Assembly: GCF_025154015.1 (NCBI RefSeq) | Contig: NZ_JAOAMV010000001.1 | Location: 124,001-188,000, forward strand | Source: Tsuneonella litorea | GTDB taxonomy: Bacteria; Pseudomonadota; Alphaproteobacteria; Sphingomonadales; Sphingomonadaceae | Direction of reading: 5' to 3' | DNA: 64,000 nucleotides | Shown: piece by piece, positions 43,808 through 53,575 of the stretch | Layout of the letters: each line of letters starts with the position of its first letter | Position numbering within the stretch: position 1 is the first letter of the stretch | The notes under the pieces: generated by a model | Told to the model about the DNA's origin: nothing | The model's database searches: none | What the model saw: the letters and a program-made list of their open reading frames with translations, nothing else | Translations under genes and position numbers: made by a program

Positions 43808-46507
43808 TCAGAACTTGTAGGTGAAGCCGGCGACGATGCGGCGACCGTAAGTCTGGTACTTGAGCCAGGCGTCCTCGATGCCGACGCCGTTGATCTGCGC
43901 CAGCGTCGCCTGCCGCTCGTCGGTCAGGTTCTGGCCCTGAACGAAAAGCGACAGTCCCTCGAGCGCCGATCCGGGCTGGAAGTCGTAGCCGACCTGCGCG
44001 TCGAAGATCGTCTCCGACAGGACCGCCTGCCGGTCGAGCCCGCCGCTGAACAGCGAGAAGTCGCCGAGGAAGCCCGAGCGATAGCGCATGCTGCCGCGCA
44101 GGTTGAAGCCCGCCTTCTCGAAGAACGCGGTCATGTTGGCGACCCACTTCGAATAGCCGGGAATCTGCGTGGACTGGCCGCGGTAGTCGGTCGCCTTGGT
44201 CTCGGTGTAACCGACGCCGCCGGTGATCCCGAACCCGCTGAGCGCGGGGCTGAACACCTCGAACGGCAGGGTGCCGGCAAGCTCGCCACCCATGATGTAG
44301 CCGCCCTTGGTGTTGACCGGCCCGCTGAAGATGCCGATCGGCGAGCTCGGCGTCAGGCCCGACGGCGGCGGATACCCCGAATAGTCGAACGCCTCGTCGA
44401 TGCCGTTGGGATCGATGTACTGGTCGAGATGCTTGTAGTAGAGCTGAAGGGCGATGTAGCCCTGCGCCGCGAAGTACTTTTCGAAGCTCATGTCGAAGGA
44501 CGTCGCGCGGTACGGCCGCAGACGCGGATTGCCGCCGCTCCCGGTGTAGATCGGCGGATTGTACGCCGGATTGTAGCCGTAGGAGACGATGTTGTTCATC
44601 GACGGCAGGCGGGGCCGCATCATCTGCTTCGACGCGGCGAGGCGAACCACGAAATCCTCTGGCGCACGGAACACGAGGTTCGCGCTCGGCAGGACCATCC
44701 AGTAGCTGTCGGTGATCGTACCGTTCACCGGACCCGACGAGGTGACGTCGGTGTGCACCGCCTGGATTCCGATGTTGCCGGTCAGCCGCGTCGTGCCGAG
44801 GTCGGCCTCGAGCGACGCCATCGCATACGGGGTCCAGACGTCTTCCTTGATGTCATAGGCCTGCGAGGCACCGAACGGGTTGGGCAGGTAGCTGAGCACG
44901 CCTTGCGGGACGAGCACGCGCGGGTCGTACGACAGGATCGGCCCGAATCCGCGGTCAAGGTTCGTCGGCTCGAGCAGCAGGGCGCTCGGAATCGCGGCCG
45001 AGTCAGCGTTGTTGGGCGGCGTCAGGAAGGCTTCGTCCTGGGTCAGGGTCTTGTTGCGCAGCGTCTTGTCGACGCCCACCTTCACGCTGCGGACGAAGCC
45101 GCCGCCGATCTCCTGCTCGATCTCCGCACGGATTTCCTTGAGGTCGTCCTTGCTGCTGCGGATCTTGTCGTAGCCCGCCTGGACAGTGCTGCCCGACCAG
45201 CCCTGAACGTCGGTGAGGACCAGATTGGGATTGGCGCCGTTGAAATTGCTCGTGAACTGCAGCGCCTTGTCGGTGACGGAGTAGCCGAAGGTGCCGCCCG
45301 GGGTCGGAAGGTTGCGCCCGAGGCCGGCGGTCGTCTCGAGGCGGTCCTGCCAGCGATCGGTGCGCGACCAGCTGACGTCGAGCATCGCGCGGGTGCCGGC
45401 GTCGTTGTCCCACAGCAGGTTTCCGCCGAACGAGTAGGTGTCGTTCTTCTGGTCGGTGGCATAGTTCTCGATGATCGGCCGGCCGGTCCAGGTCGCGCTC
45501 TGGACGATGCTGGACCCGGCCAGCAGCGGGTTCGAGACGGGCGTGCCGGTGAAGCTCGTGACGGTCGATCCGCAGCACAGGATCGGCATCTCGAAGCCCT
45601 TCTGGTCGAGCTTGCTCTCGAAGTGCGAATAGAATCCGTCGAGCGTGAAGGTCAGCTGGTCGCCAAGCCGCGCCTGGAACGTGCCGTTGACGCCAAGGCG
45701 ATCGAGCTGTTCGCTTTCCGCCCAGGTCTTCACGCCGCTGATGCCGTAGGTGTTGGGCCCGTATTCGCCGTAACCCCAGGCGTTCCAGTCGCGGATGCTG
45801 TAGGGTTCGGACGAATAGGCCGCCGACAACGCGATGCCCATCGTGTCGTCTGCGAAAGTGTCGACGAACGTGCCGAACACCCGGTATCCCGTTTCGTTCG
45901 CTTTGGGGTTGACCTGATCGTCGATGTAGGTGCCACGGGCGCCGACGGCGATGACGCGCGTCTTCTGTTCGAGCGGGCGGATCGTCCTCAAGTCGATCGA
46001 GCCGACGAGGCCGCCGGCGGTGTGGTCGGCCTGGGCGGTCTTGTAGACATTGACGCCGGCGAGGATTTCGGACGGGAACTGGTCGAACTCGACCGCCCGG
46101 CTGTCGTTCGTGGTGGTCTGCTCGCGGCCGTTCAACGTAGTGGTCGAGAAGTCCGGACCGAAGCCGCGGATCGAGATGATGTTCGCGCGGCCGTTGCTGC
46201 GCTGCGCGGCGAGACCGGGCAGGCGGGCGATCGATTCGCCGATGCTGTTGTCCGGCAGCTTGCCGATGTCTTCGGCCTTGACCGATTCGACGATGGCCTC
46301 GGACCGCTTCTTCTGCGCGGTCGCGCTCTGCAGCGAGGCGCGAAAGCCGGTCACCACGATCGCGTTCGAATCGTCGGGCACGGGGTTCGCGGTCGCGGTG
46401 TCATCGGTTGCCGCGTCCTGCGCCGCGGCGGGCGCGGCCAGCGCAGCTAGGGCGACGGCGAAGGCCGACAGGCTGGCAGAAGCGCGCAAGGAATTGCGAA
46501 AGGCCAT
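43808..46507 (-). CDS. TonB-dependent receptor of the MalA (maltodextrin) type
   Basis: The product has 899 residues from the ATG at 46507 with GGGGAG upstream and a signal peptide ending in AAPAAAQ. A TonB-box-like NAIVVTGFRAS is followed by the plug (KRSEAIVESVKAEDIGKLPD, RGFGPDFSTTTLNGREQTT), then a barrel ending in RRIVAGFTYKF. In Caulobacter crescentus a receptor of this type, MalA, imports maltodextrins, and here it heads an operon of amylase and glucosidase genes. It is divergent from the LacI gene and probably repressed by it. Confidence 0.92.
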   Translation of the reverse strand: MAFRNSLRASASLSAFAVALAALAAPAAAQDAATDDTATANPVPDDSNAIVVTGFRASLQSATAQKKRSEAIVESVKAEDIGKLPDNSIGESIARLPGLAAQRSNGRANIISIRGFGPDFSTTTLNGREQTTTNDSRAVEFDQFPSEILAGVNVYKTAQADHTAGGLVGSIDLRTIRPLEQKTRVIAVGARGTYIDDQVNPKANETGYRVFGTFVDTFADDTMGIALSAAYSSEPYSIRDWNAWGYGEYGPNTYGISGVKTWAESEQLDRLGVNGTFQARLGDQLTFTLDGFYSHFESKLDQKGFEMPILCCGSTVTSFTGTPVSNPLLAGSSIVQSATWTGRPIIENYATDQKNDTYSFGGNLLWDNDAGTRAMLDVSWSRTDRWQDRLETTAGLGRNLPTPGGTFGYSVTDKALQFTSNFNGANPNLVLTDVQGWSGSTVQAGYDKIRSSKDDLKEIRAEIEQEIGGGFVRSVKVGVDKTLRNKTLTQDEAFLTPPNNADSAAIPSALLLEPTNLDRGFGPILSYDPRVLVPQGVLSYLPNPFGASQAYDIKEDVWTPYAMASLEADLGTTRLTGNIGIQAVHTDVTSSGPVNGTITDSYWMVLPSANLVFRAPEDFVVRLAASKQMMRPRLPSMNNIVSYGYNPAYNPPIYTGSGGNPRLRPYRATSFDMSFEKYFAAQGYIALQLYYKHLDQYIDPNGIDEAFDYSGYPPPSGLTPSSPIGIFSGPVNTKGGYIMGGELAGTLPFEVFSPALSGFGITGGVGYTETKATDYRGQSTQIPGYSKWVANMTAFFEKAGFNLRGSMRYRSGFLGDFSLFSGGLDRQAVLSETIFDAQVGYDFQPGSALEGLSLFVQGQNLTDERQATLAQINGVGIEDAWLKYQTYGRRIVAGFTYKF

Positions 46508-46636
46508 TTCAGTATCACTCCCCAATGTCCGGCAATCTTGTGCTGCCGGTGATCCCAGATTGCTCAGCCCGCCGGGGTCGCCCCGTGGCTGTCGGGGCGT
46601 CAGATACGAGCGGGTTCGGGCAAAACGGAATACGGC

Positions 46637-46647
46637 ATACGTATACG
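46637..46647. promoter_or_regulatory. overlapping small palindromes, candidate LacI-type operator
   Basis: Within the 284-base divergent region, ATACGTAT (46637-46644) and CGTATACG (46640-46647) overlap. LacI-family operators are often CG-centred palindromes of this kind. The match is short and the assignment tentative. Confidence 0.3.
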
Positions 46648-46791
46648 CTCCCGCATCGACGGCGCGCGATGTGCCGCAAATGACACAGGGGCCAAGGCGG
46701 TCGCCGCGGCCTGTCGCGCGCGTTTGAAAGCGACGCGAAGGCGTCTTATGGGACAAGGTGGGCCGCCGGCCGGACGGCCCGGGAGAAGAGC

Positions 46792-47832
46792 ATGGGACGC
46801 AAGCCGACGGGGCGCCCGACCAGCTTCGACATCGCCTATGCAGCGGGGGTTTCGCAGCCCACCGTAAGCCGGGCGCTGCGCGGCGACCGCTCGGTCAGCC
46901 CGGCCACGCGCGAGCGGATCGAGAAGATTGCCAGCGAACTCAACTACACCGTCGACAAGAACGCGAGTTCGCTGCGCTCGCAGCGGTCGAACACCATCGC
47001 CCTGCTGTTCTTCGAGGACCCGACGCCCGACGACAGCATGATCAATCCGTTCTTCCTCGCCATGCTGGGGTCGATCACCCGGGCAGCGGCGAACCAGGGG
47101 CTCGACCTGCTGATCTCGTTTCAGCGCTTGGAGGACGACTGGCACGTGCGCTACCAGGACGCCCACCGCGCCGATGGCCTGATCCTGCTCGGTTACGGCG
47201 ACTGGACGCTGTACCAGGAACGCCTCGACCAGCTTCGCCGGCAGGGCACGCATTTTGCCCGCTGGGGTTCGATCTCCAGTGACCTGGCGGGCGGCGGAAC
47301 GGTCGGCTCGGACAACCTCGAGGCGGGACGCACGGCCGGCCGCCACCTGATCGAGCGCGGACGTCGCAGGATTGCCTTCCTGGGCCATGCGGACACGCAT
47401 TATCCCGAATTCGCCAGCCGTTACGAAGGCCTCTGCGCCGCGATGCGCGAGGCCGGCCTTTCGCCCGAAGCGGCGTTGCAGCAGGACGCCCTCACCAGCG
47501 AAGAAGCGGGACACGCGGCGGCCCAGGCCCTGCTTGCGCGGGACGACCGGTTCGATGCGATCTTCGCCGCATCGGACCTCATCGCGATCGGCGCCATGCG
47601 CGCTCTTGCCGAAGCCGGAAAGTCAGTGCCCGGCGACGTCGCGGTGATCGGCTTCGACGACATTCCTGCGGCAAGCCTGACGCGCCCGCCGCTGACCACC
47701 GTCATGCAGGACATCCGCGGCGCCGGGGCACGGCTCGTCGATACCCTGCTGGCGGACATCGAGGGTCGCCCCCGCCCCGATCCGCGCCTGCCAACCCGGC
47801 TCATCGTGCGCGCGAGCACGGGCGTTTCCTGA
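46792..47832 (+). CDS. LacI-family transcriptional regulator of the maltodextrin locus
   Basis: The product has 346 residues. The N-terminal helix-turn-helix (TSFDIAYAAGVSQPTVSRAL) and hinge (NYTVDKNASSLRSQ) are followed by a periplasmic-binding-protein-like sugar domain (NTIALLFFED ... VAVIGFDDIPAASLTRPPLTTV). Such proteins repress sugar genes until a sugar binds. It is divergent from the MalA-type receptor operon and leads the transporter and amylase genes on its own strand, so it likely controls both. Confidence 0.92.
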   Translation: MGRKPTGRPTSFDIAYAAGVSQPTVSRALRGDRSVSPATRERIEKIASELNYTVDKNASSLRSQRSNTIALLFFEDPTPDDSMINPFFLAMLGSITRAAANQGLDLLISFQRLEDDWHVRYQDAHRADGLILLGYGDWTLYQERLDQLRRQGTHFARWGSISSDLAGGGTVGSDNLEAGRTAGRHLIERGRRRIAFLGHADTHYPEFASRYEGLCAAMREAGLSPEAALQQDALTSEEAGHAAAQALLARDDRFDAIFAASDLIAIGAMRALAEAGKSVPGDVAVIGFDDIPAASLTRPPLTTVMQDIRGAGARLVDTLLADIEGRPRPDPRLPTRLIVRASTGVS

Positions 47833-47935
47833 TTCCATCACATTCGTATGCGGCTTGCGGCGCCGCTTTCTTTGCGCCAGCCCTGCCCCGAGAGGGCGGC
47901 ACGAGCCGCCCCCCGTGGGGAAGGATTATCGCCTG

Positions 47936-49444
47936 ATGGAAAAGCCGCGCCAGGGCTTTGCCGGACTGTGGAACATCAGCTTCGGGTTTTTCGGAATCCA
48001 GATCGGCTTCGCGCTGCAGAACGGCAACATGAGCCGGGTCTTCCAGACGCTCGGGGCGAGCATGGACGACCTTCCCGCGCTGTGGATCGCCGCACCGCTG
48101 ACCGGCTTGCTCGTCCAGCCGATCATCGGCCACATGAGCGACCGGACCTGGACCCGCCTCGGTCGCCGCCGGCCCTATTTCCTTGTCGGCGCGGTGCTCG
48201 CGGCGCTGGCACTGTTCCTGATGCCACTGGCGCCGTCGTTCGGCGCCCCCCTGCTGTTTGCCGCCGGGTTGCTCTGGCTGCTTGACGCGAGCCTCAACAT
48301 CTCGATGGAGCCTTTCCGCGCCTTCGTCGGCGACATGCTGCGGACCGACCAGCACGCAGCAGGCTACGCGGTGCAGACCGCCTTCATCGGAGCGGGCGCG
48401 GTCGTGGGCTCGATCTTTCCCTGGCTGCTCGAACACCTCGGCGTGGCCAACGTCGCGCCGGACGGCGCGCTGCCCGACACCGTGCGCTGGAGCTTCTGGG
48501 CAGGCGGGGCGGCGCTGTTCTGCGCCGTCATGTGGACCGTCGCGACCACGCGCGAGTATTCGCCGGCCGAACAGGCCGCGTTCGCGGGTCCCGACGAAAC
48601 GCCGCTCGAACAGCCGGTTCGTGCGCTCGCGGCGAAGAGCTACCTGTCCTGCATCGCGTGGATCGTCGCGGGCGCGGCGGTCGCATCCGTGGTCGAGGTC
48701 ATGGCGCTGGAAAAGGAAGTCTACCTGCTCGGCGCGCTGCTCGCCGCCTACGGCATCCTCAGCTCGATCGCGATCGCGCTCGCCAAGCAGGGCCGGGTGA
48801 ACGGGATGCTGGCCCAGATCGTCGGCGACTTTTCGGGAATGCCGCCGGTGATGAAGCGGCTCGCGCTGGTCCAGTTCTTCAGCTGGAGCGCACTGTTCAT
48901 CATGTGGATCAACACCACGCCCGTGGTGACCCAGTACGTGTTCGGCAGCACCGACACCGCCAGCCCTGCATATAATGAGGGCGCCAACTGGGTGAACGTG
49001 CTTTTCACCGTCTACAACGGGGTCGCGGCGGTAGCGGCGCTCGCGCTGCTGCCGTGGCTCGCGCGGCGGTTCGGCCAGGTAGCCACCCATTCGATCTGCC
49101 TCACGCTCGGCGCGATCGGCTTTGCCATGTTCTTCTTCGTGCGCGACGCCCAGACGCTGCTGCTCGCGGAGGTGGGGATCGGCATCGCCTGGGCGAGCAT
49201 CCTCGCGATGCCGTACGCCATTCTCGCCTCGAACCTGCCGCAGGCCAAGCTCGGCATATACATGGGGCTGTTCAACGTGTTCATCGTGATCCCCCAGCTG
49301 CTCGTGGCAACCGTCATGGGCACGATCATGAAGCATGCCTTTCCGGGCGACCCGGTGTGGACGATGCTGTTCGCCGCGGCGAGCTGGCTCGTCGCCGCGC
49401 TGGCAATGACCCGGGTCGCGGCCGCGATCCCGCAGAGGACATGA
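47936..49444 (+). CDS. MFS sugar transporter (GPH/SLC45-like, maltose type)
   Basis: The product has 502 residues from the ATG at 47936, with GGGGAAGG upstream. About twelve helices are seen. The loop [21 protein letters not shown] is the MFS A-type motif as found in sucrose/maltose GPH transporters. It should import maltose or short maltodextrins across the cytoplasmic membrane with protons. The stop overlaps the ATG of the next amylase gene. Confidence 0.88.
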   Translation: MEKPRQGFAGLWNISFGFFGIQIGFALQNGNMSRVFQTLGASMDDLPALWIAAPLTGLLVQPIIGHMSDRTWTRLGRRRPYFLVGAVLAALALFLMPLAPSFGAPLLFAAGLLWLLDASLNISMEPFRAFVGDMLRTDQHAAGYAVQTAFIGAGAVVGSIFPWLLEHLGVANVAPDGALPDTVRWSFWAGGAALFCAVMWTVATTREYSPAEQAAFAGPDETPLEQPVRALAAKSYLSCIAWIVAGAAVASVVEVMALEKEVYLLGALLAAYGILSSIAIALAKQGRVNGMLAQIVGDFSGMPPVMKRLALVQFFSWSALFIMWINTTPVVTQYVFGSTDTASPAYNEGANWVNVLFTVYNGVAAVAALALLPWLARRFGQVATHSICLTLGAIGFAMFFFVRDAQTLLLAEVGIGIAWASILAMPYAILASNLPQAKLGIYMGLFNVFIVIPQLLVATVMGTIMKHAFPGDPVWTMLFAAASWLVAALAMTRVAAAIPQRT

Positions 49445-50829
49445 ACATGAAGCCCTTGCTCGCGGCGGCCGCCGCCATTGCCTTCGCCTCGACCGCGCAC
49501 GCCGACGACGACTCATCGCCGTGGCAGCCCCAACCCTATTCGACGATCCAGCACCCCGACTGGTCGAAGGACGCCGTTCTCTACCAGATCAACACCCGCC
49601 AGTTCACGCCCGAGGGCACCTTCGCCGCCGCCGAGAAGCAGCTGCCGCGGCTCAAGGCGCTCGGGGTCGACGTGCTCTGGCTCATGCCGATCCATCCGAT
49701 CGGAGTGGAAAACCGCAAGGGCACGCTCGGCAGCCCATACTCGGTGCGCGACTATTACGACGTGAATCCCGAGTTCGGCACCCGGGAGGACTTCCGGCAC
49801 TTCGTCGACACCGCGCACGCGCAGGGGTTTCGCGTGATCCTCGACTGGGTCGCCAACCATACCGCGTGGGATCACCCGCTCGCAAAGGAGCATCCAGACT
49901 GGTACGAGAAGGACTGGAAGGGAGATTTCCGGCCCACCCCTTGGTGGGACTGGTCCGACATCATCGACCTCGACTGGTCCAGGCCGGGCGTGCGCGAGCA
50001 TGTCGGCAAGGCGATGGAGATGTGGGTTCGCGACTACGGCGTGGACGGCTTCCGCGCCGACGTGGCTGGCTATGTTCCGCTCGATTTCTGGGAAAGGGAG
50101 CGTACCCGGCTGGAGGCGATCAGGCCGGTTTTCATGCTCGCCGAGTGGAAGTCGTCCGAACTCACCCGCAAGGCGTTCGACGCGGTCTATGCGTGGGAAT
50201 GGCACCACACCGCGGTCAGCATCGCCCAGGGCAAGGCCGATCCGACGGCCTTTTACGGCTACTATGCCGAGAACGAGAGCGCCTGGCCCCACGAGGCCAT
50301 GCGACTGACCTACATCGCCAACCACGACAGCAACGCGTGGGAAGGGACACAGTACGAGAACTTCGGCGACGCCCTGCCCGCCTTCCTCGCCTTGTCCTTC
50401 ACCGGCGAGGGGCTGCCGATGCTCTACAACGGCCAGGAAGCCTGCAACGCCAGGCGCCTCGCCTTCTTCGAACGGGACCCGATCGACTGGTCGCGCCTCG
50501 AAACCTGCGACATCGGTGCGCTGGCGCGAGACCTGATCGCCTTCCGCCGGGCAAATCCCGCGTTGGCGAACGGCCAGTGGGGCGGCCGGATGAGCGCGGT
50601 GCTGACCGACCAACCCAAGCAGGTGTTCGCATGGGTGCGCGAGGCCGAAAGCAACCGCGTGGTCGGCCTGTTCAACCTGTCCGACCGTCCGGTCAGGGCG
50701 ACCTTGTCGGACGGACACGCTGCCGGCCACTATGCCGAATTCCGCTCGCCAACACCCGTCACCCTCGAAGCCGGACAGGCGATCGACTTGCCCGCCTGGG
50801 GGTTCCGGCTCTTGAGCGGCACGCACTGA
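49441..50829 (+). CDS. periplasmic GH13 alpha-amylase
   Basis: The product has 462 residues. The ATG at 49441 overlaps the transporter stop; a second in-frame ATG is at 49447. A signal peptide (MKPLLAAAAAIAFASTAHA) is cut before DDDSS. GH13 regions are clear: DWVANHTAWDH, GFRADVAGYV (Asp), MLAEWKSSE (Glu) and IANHDSNAW (Asp). It likely hydrolyses maltodextrins in the periplasm before uptake by the co-translated transporter. Confidence 0.9.
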   Translation: MNMKPLLAAAAAIAFASTAHADDDSSPWQPQPYSTIQHPDWSKDAVLYQINTRQFTPEGTFAAAEKQLPRLKALGVDVLWLMPIHPIGVENRKGTLGSPYSVRDYYDVNPEFGTREDFRHFVDTAHAQGFRVILDWVANHTAWDHPLAKEHPDWYEKDWKGDFRPTPWWDWSDIIDLDWSRPGVREHVGKAMEMWVRDYGVDGFRADVAGYVPLDFWERERTRLEAIRPVFMLAEWKSSELTRKAFDAVYAWEWHHTAVSIAQGKADPTAFYGYYAENESAWPHEAMRLTYIANHDSNAWEGTQYENFGDALPAFLALSFTGEGLPMLYNGQEACNARRLAFFERDPIDWSRLETCDIGALARDLIAFRRANPALANGQWGGRMSAVLTDQPKQVFAWVREAESNRVVGLFNLSDRPVRATLSDGHAAGHYAEFRSPTPVTLEAGQAIDLPAWGFRLLSGTH

Positions 50830-51260
50830 ATCGCGCCGCTCGCTGTATCCATTGAAATTATGGTGAAGGACACAGTCCAAGTATAACCACGCTCAGCTAG
50901 ATTTTCCCTGCAAACCCACCCTTTCTGAAATTTTTCGCTGCTCGGCGCCGGCGTCGCGGTGGGCATCGCCACCAAATGACGAAGAAAGCGACCCTTTTTA
51001 GGATGCGCGAGAGGCGAGACGTAGCAGCGAAGAACGAGCGCCGAGCAGGGAAAACCAATCACCTCAACAGGGAAAGAGCAGGAAAGAGCTCAGAATGGAC
51101 GACTGGCAAGAAAAGTTAAGTAACTCTTCCCAACACCTAGCGATCGCATTTTGTGTCTTGCGATCTCCGCCTGCCGAACATATAGAAGCCGAAGAAGACG
51201 AGGCCCGAGTTTAACAACCGGTCCCGGCTTCTGCCCGAGACCCATTGATGGAGGTCTCGG
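50830..51260. other. 431-base gap, start of the accessory region
   Basis: I see no gene. The sequence is visibly more AT-rich than the sugar locus. It contains an interrupted inverted repeat: TTTTCCCTG and CTCGGCGC on the left (about 50912-50948) match in inverted order GCGCCGAGCAGGGAAAA on the right (about 51038-51054). This is where the conserved locus gives way to the mobile-looking module. Confidence 0.4.
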
Positions 51261-52571
51261 ATGGTCAAGCCCCGAGCATACAAGATTATGAATCGTGCCG
51301 CTATGGTCGGACGGTTCGTTGAAATCTGCCCTACCGACTTGGTCGCCGCAGCCAGGCGTACGCGCAGGCACCCTAGCCAGAAGCGGCGAGCGCTGCTCGA
51401 AAGCATCCGCTTGCAGGGCATCATCAGCCCCATCATCGTCAACTCGGCAAACGTGATCGTCGACGGTCATCTGCGTGTGGAGGTCGCTCTTCAGCTTAGA
51501 CTGGGCACAGTTCCCGTGATCCGAGTTGAGCACTTGAGCGACGCGGAGCTTCGCGCATTCGGGATCGCTGCCAATCGCATGCCCGCAAATGCCGACTGGG
51601 ACATGGAGGAGCTGCGCCTGGAGCTCGAGGAAATACGGGCAGACGACGTCAGCCTGGACCTGTCTCTGACCGGTTTCTCCATCGGCGAGATCGATCGAAT
51701 CAACGGCAACCATCTCGCAGCGAAGTACGATGATCTCGACGCAGTTGATGATGCCTCGCTCCCGCCGGGCCCTACGCGGGCACAGGCCGGGGATCATTTT
51801 ATGCTGGGCGACCATGAACTGATCTGCGGCGATACGACCGACCATCTGATTATCGAGCGGCTGATGCATGGCGAGATGGCGCGAGCCATCTTCACGGACC
51901 CTCCGTACAACGTGAAGATCAATGGACATGTGTCGGGCTCGGGGCAGCACGAGGAGTTCGTGATGGCCTCGGGGGAAATGTCGGTTCCAGAATTCAGGAC
52001 GTTCCTGGAAGTCACGCTTGGCAACATGGCGAGCGTGTTGATCGACGGCGGGATCGCATTCGTGTGCATGGATCATGCGCACATTGGCGAACTGCTCGAT
52101 GCCGGCGGAAGTGTGTTCGACCATCGGCTCAACATTTGCGTCTGGGACAAGGGCCAGGGCGGCATGGGCGCACTTTATCGCAGCCAGCATGAACTGGTAG
52201 CCGTGTTCAAGAAGGGGGACGAGCCCCATCGCAACAATATCGAACTGGGGAGGAACGGGCGCAATCGTACCAATGTCTGGTCGTTGCCCGGCATGGTCGG
52301 GTTCTCGGCAAGCCGTAAGAAGGCGCTCGAGCTCCACCCAACGGTGAAGCCTGTCGCGTTGATCGCAGAGGCACTACTCGACGTCACCGCGCCCGGAGAG
52401 CTGGTGCTCGATGCGTTCGGCGGCTCGGGCAGCACTTTGATCGCTGCTGAAAGGACCGATCGGCGAGCGCGGCTGGTCGAGTTCGACCCGCGCTACGTCG
52501 ACCGTATCATCGACCGTTGGGAGAAGCTCACCGGTCGTACTGCAGAATTGCTGGATCGGATCGCCGAATAG
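51261..52571 (+). CDS. ParB-domain DNA methyltransferase (N6-adenine/N4-cytosine type)
   Basis: The product has 436 residues; the ATG has GGAGG six bases upstream. The N-terminal ParB/sulfiredoxin-like domain spans about 20-120 (VNSANVIVDGHLRVEVALQL). The methyltransferase domain has the catalytic DPPY (FTDPPYNVKING) and the AdoMet motif DAFGGSGSTLIAAE, ordered as in beta-class enzymes (DPPY before FxGxG). Such ParB-methylase fusions are typical of phages and genomic islands. No restriction endonuclease is present, so it acts as an orphan methylase. The target sequence is unknown. Confidence 0.9.
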   Translation: MVKPRAYKIMNRAAMVGRFVEICPTDLVAAARRTRRHPSQKRRALLESIRLQGIISPIIVNSANVIVDGHLRVEVALQLRLGTVPVIRVEHLSDAELRAFGIAANRMPANADWDMEELRLELEEIRADDVSLDLSLTGFSIGEIDRINGNHLAAKYDDLDAVDDASLPPGPTRAQAGDHFMLGDHELICGDTTDHLIIERLMHGEMARAIFTDPPYNVKINGHVSGSGQHEEFVMASGEMSVPEFRTFLEVTLGNMASVLIDGGIAFVCMDHAHIGELLDAGGSVFDHRLNICVWDKGQGGMGALYRSQHELVAVFKKGDEPHRNNIELGRNGRNRTNVWSLPGMVGFSASRKKALELHPTVKPVALIAEALLDVTAPGELVLDAFGGSGSTLIAAERTDRRARLVEFDPRYVDRIIDRWEKLTGRTAELLDRIAE

Positions 52572-52623
52572 GCTTTGCGGTTGGGTATTCCGTCACCCCA
52601 CGCCTCGGACCAGGAACACGAAA

Positions 52624-53034
52624 ATGAACAGCGAACGCGACTACGAGGTGGGTAAGGGCAAGCCGCCCAAGGCTTCTCAGTTCAAGCCTGGGCAGTCCGG
52701 TAATCCAGCGGGCGCGCGGCGGCACAAGCGCCGCAAGAGTGGATTTACCTTGCGCGAACTTGCCATCGCTTGCGCGAATGAGATCATGACAATCACCATC
52801 AATGGCCAGAAGTACAAGGTCACTAAGAAGGAGGCCTTATTTATCTCGGTGTTTAATGATGCGCTTGCGGGTGATCCTGCGCATCGATTGCGTGCGTTAC
52901 GAGAATTGCGCGAAATCGGCGCCTTCGATCCTGCTCCGCATCAGCCGCTCAGCAGGACTGCAGCAATTCACAAGCTTGTCGAGCGGCTGGCCAAGGAGGC
53001 GGAGCGCGAGCTGGAATGGACACGCCAGCATTGA
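52624..53034 (+). CDS. DUF5681 domain protein
   Basis: The product has 136 residues. The N-terminal YEVGKGKPPKASQFKPGQSGNPAGARR is the hallmark of DUF5681, a small basic domain of unknown function. It follows the ParB-methylase gene by 52 bases in the same direction. The pair is often found together in mobile regions of alphaproteobacteria, from general knowledge. The C-terminal part is charged and probably helical. Confidence 0.85.
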   Translation: MNSERDYEVGKGKPPKASQFKPGQSGNPAGARRHKRRKSGFTLRELAIACANEIMTITINGQKYKVTKKEALFISVFNDALAGDPAHRLRALRELREIGAFDPAPHQPLSRTAAIHKLVERLAKEAERELEWTRQH

Positions 53035-53080
53035 CCTAGCATTGTGCAGTCGGGCTGCTGCAGCATGTAACCGGAACAAC

Positions 53081-53433
53081 TCAGTTTCGATTGAACCCGA
53101 ACTCCCGTGACAGCAGCTTGGTTTTCCATACCTGTTCGTCGGCCAGGTTTCGTCGCTTGTAGCGGTCGATCCGGCGACCTGAAGGATGGTGACCGCGAAC
53201 GTCCCGGTGTCGCAGTCCAGCAACCCTTGGTTGCCGCCGTGGCCGGTCAGTAAGTATTCCTGCCACCGACCCCAGAATCCTTCCGCGCCAGTTGCCGAGC
53301 CGGTGTAATGTCGCCCTGTCTGCGGGCAGCTCAGCAACTGTACGCCTTCGGCTCGGCGCAGTACGTCGATCCAAGTCTGGTTCAGCCTGTCCAACCCGCC
53401 AATGGTGTGCTGGAAAGCAAGATAGTCCGGAAA
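53081..53433 (-). pseudogene. GIY-YIG nuclease family remnant, truncated and frameshifted
   Basis: Reading the minus strand, one frame gives IGGLDRLNQTWIDVL, GRHYTGSATGAEGFWGRWQEY, TGHGGNQGLL and TILQVAGSTATSDE, typical of GIY-YIG-family proteins. The expected C-terminal part (LADEQVWKTKLLSREFGFNRN) is then found in a different frame, ending at the stop at 53081. The shift lies near 53142-53155. The N-terminal domain usual in these proteins is absent upstream. I infer a decayed gene; a sequencing error could explain the shift but not the missing N-terminus. Confidence 0.75.
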
Positions 53434-53575
53434 CGGATGCTCGCAGGGGCATTCGAGAATCGCGATGATCGGAATGTGCGGCTTGCGCCTTTCGCACTTT
53501 TTCACAAATATTTCACCGGCAAAATCATTGCAAACAGGCTGAAAACCGCCGCTTGTCCTCGTATGCGGGCAATTC

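Noticed and set aside
41957-46450. A plus-strand open frame of about 1500 codons opposite the halogenase and receptor genes
   Set aside because: It is a product of high GC and codon bias in the minus-strand genes. It is Arg/Asp/Glu-rich with no domain, and the minus strand encodes well-conserved proteins.
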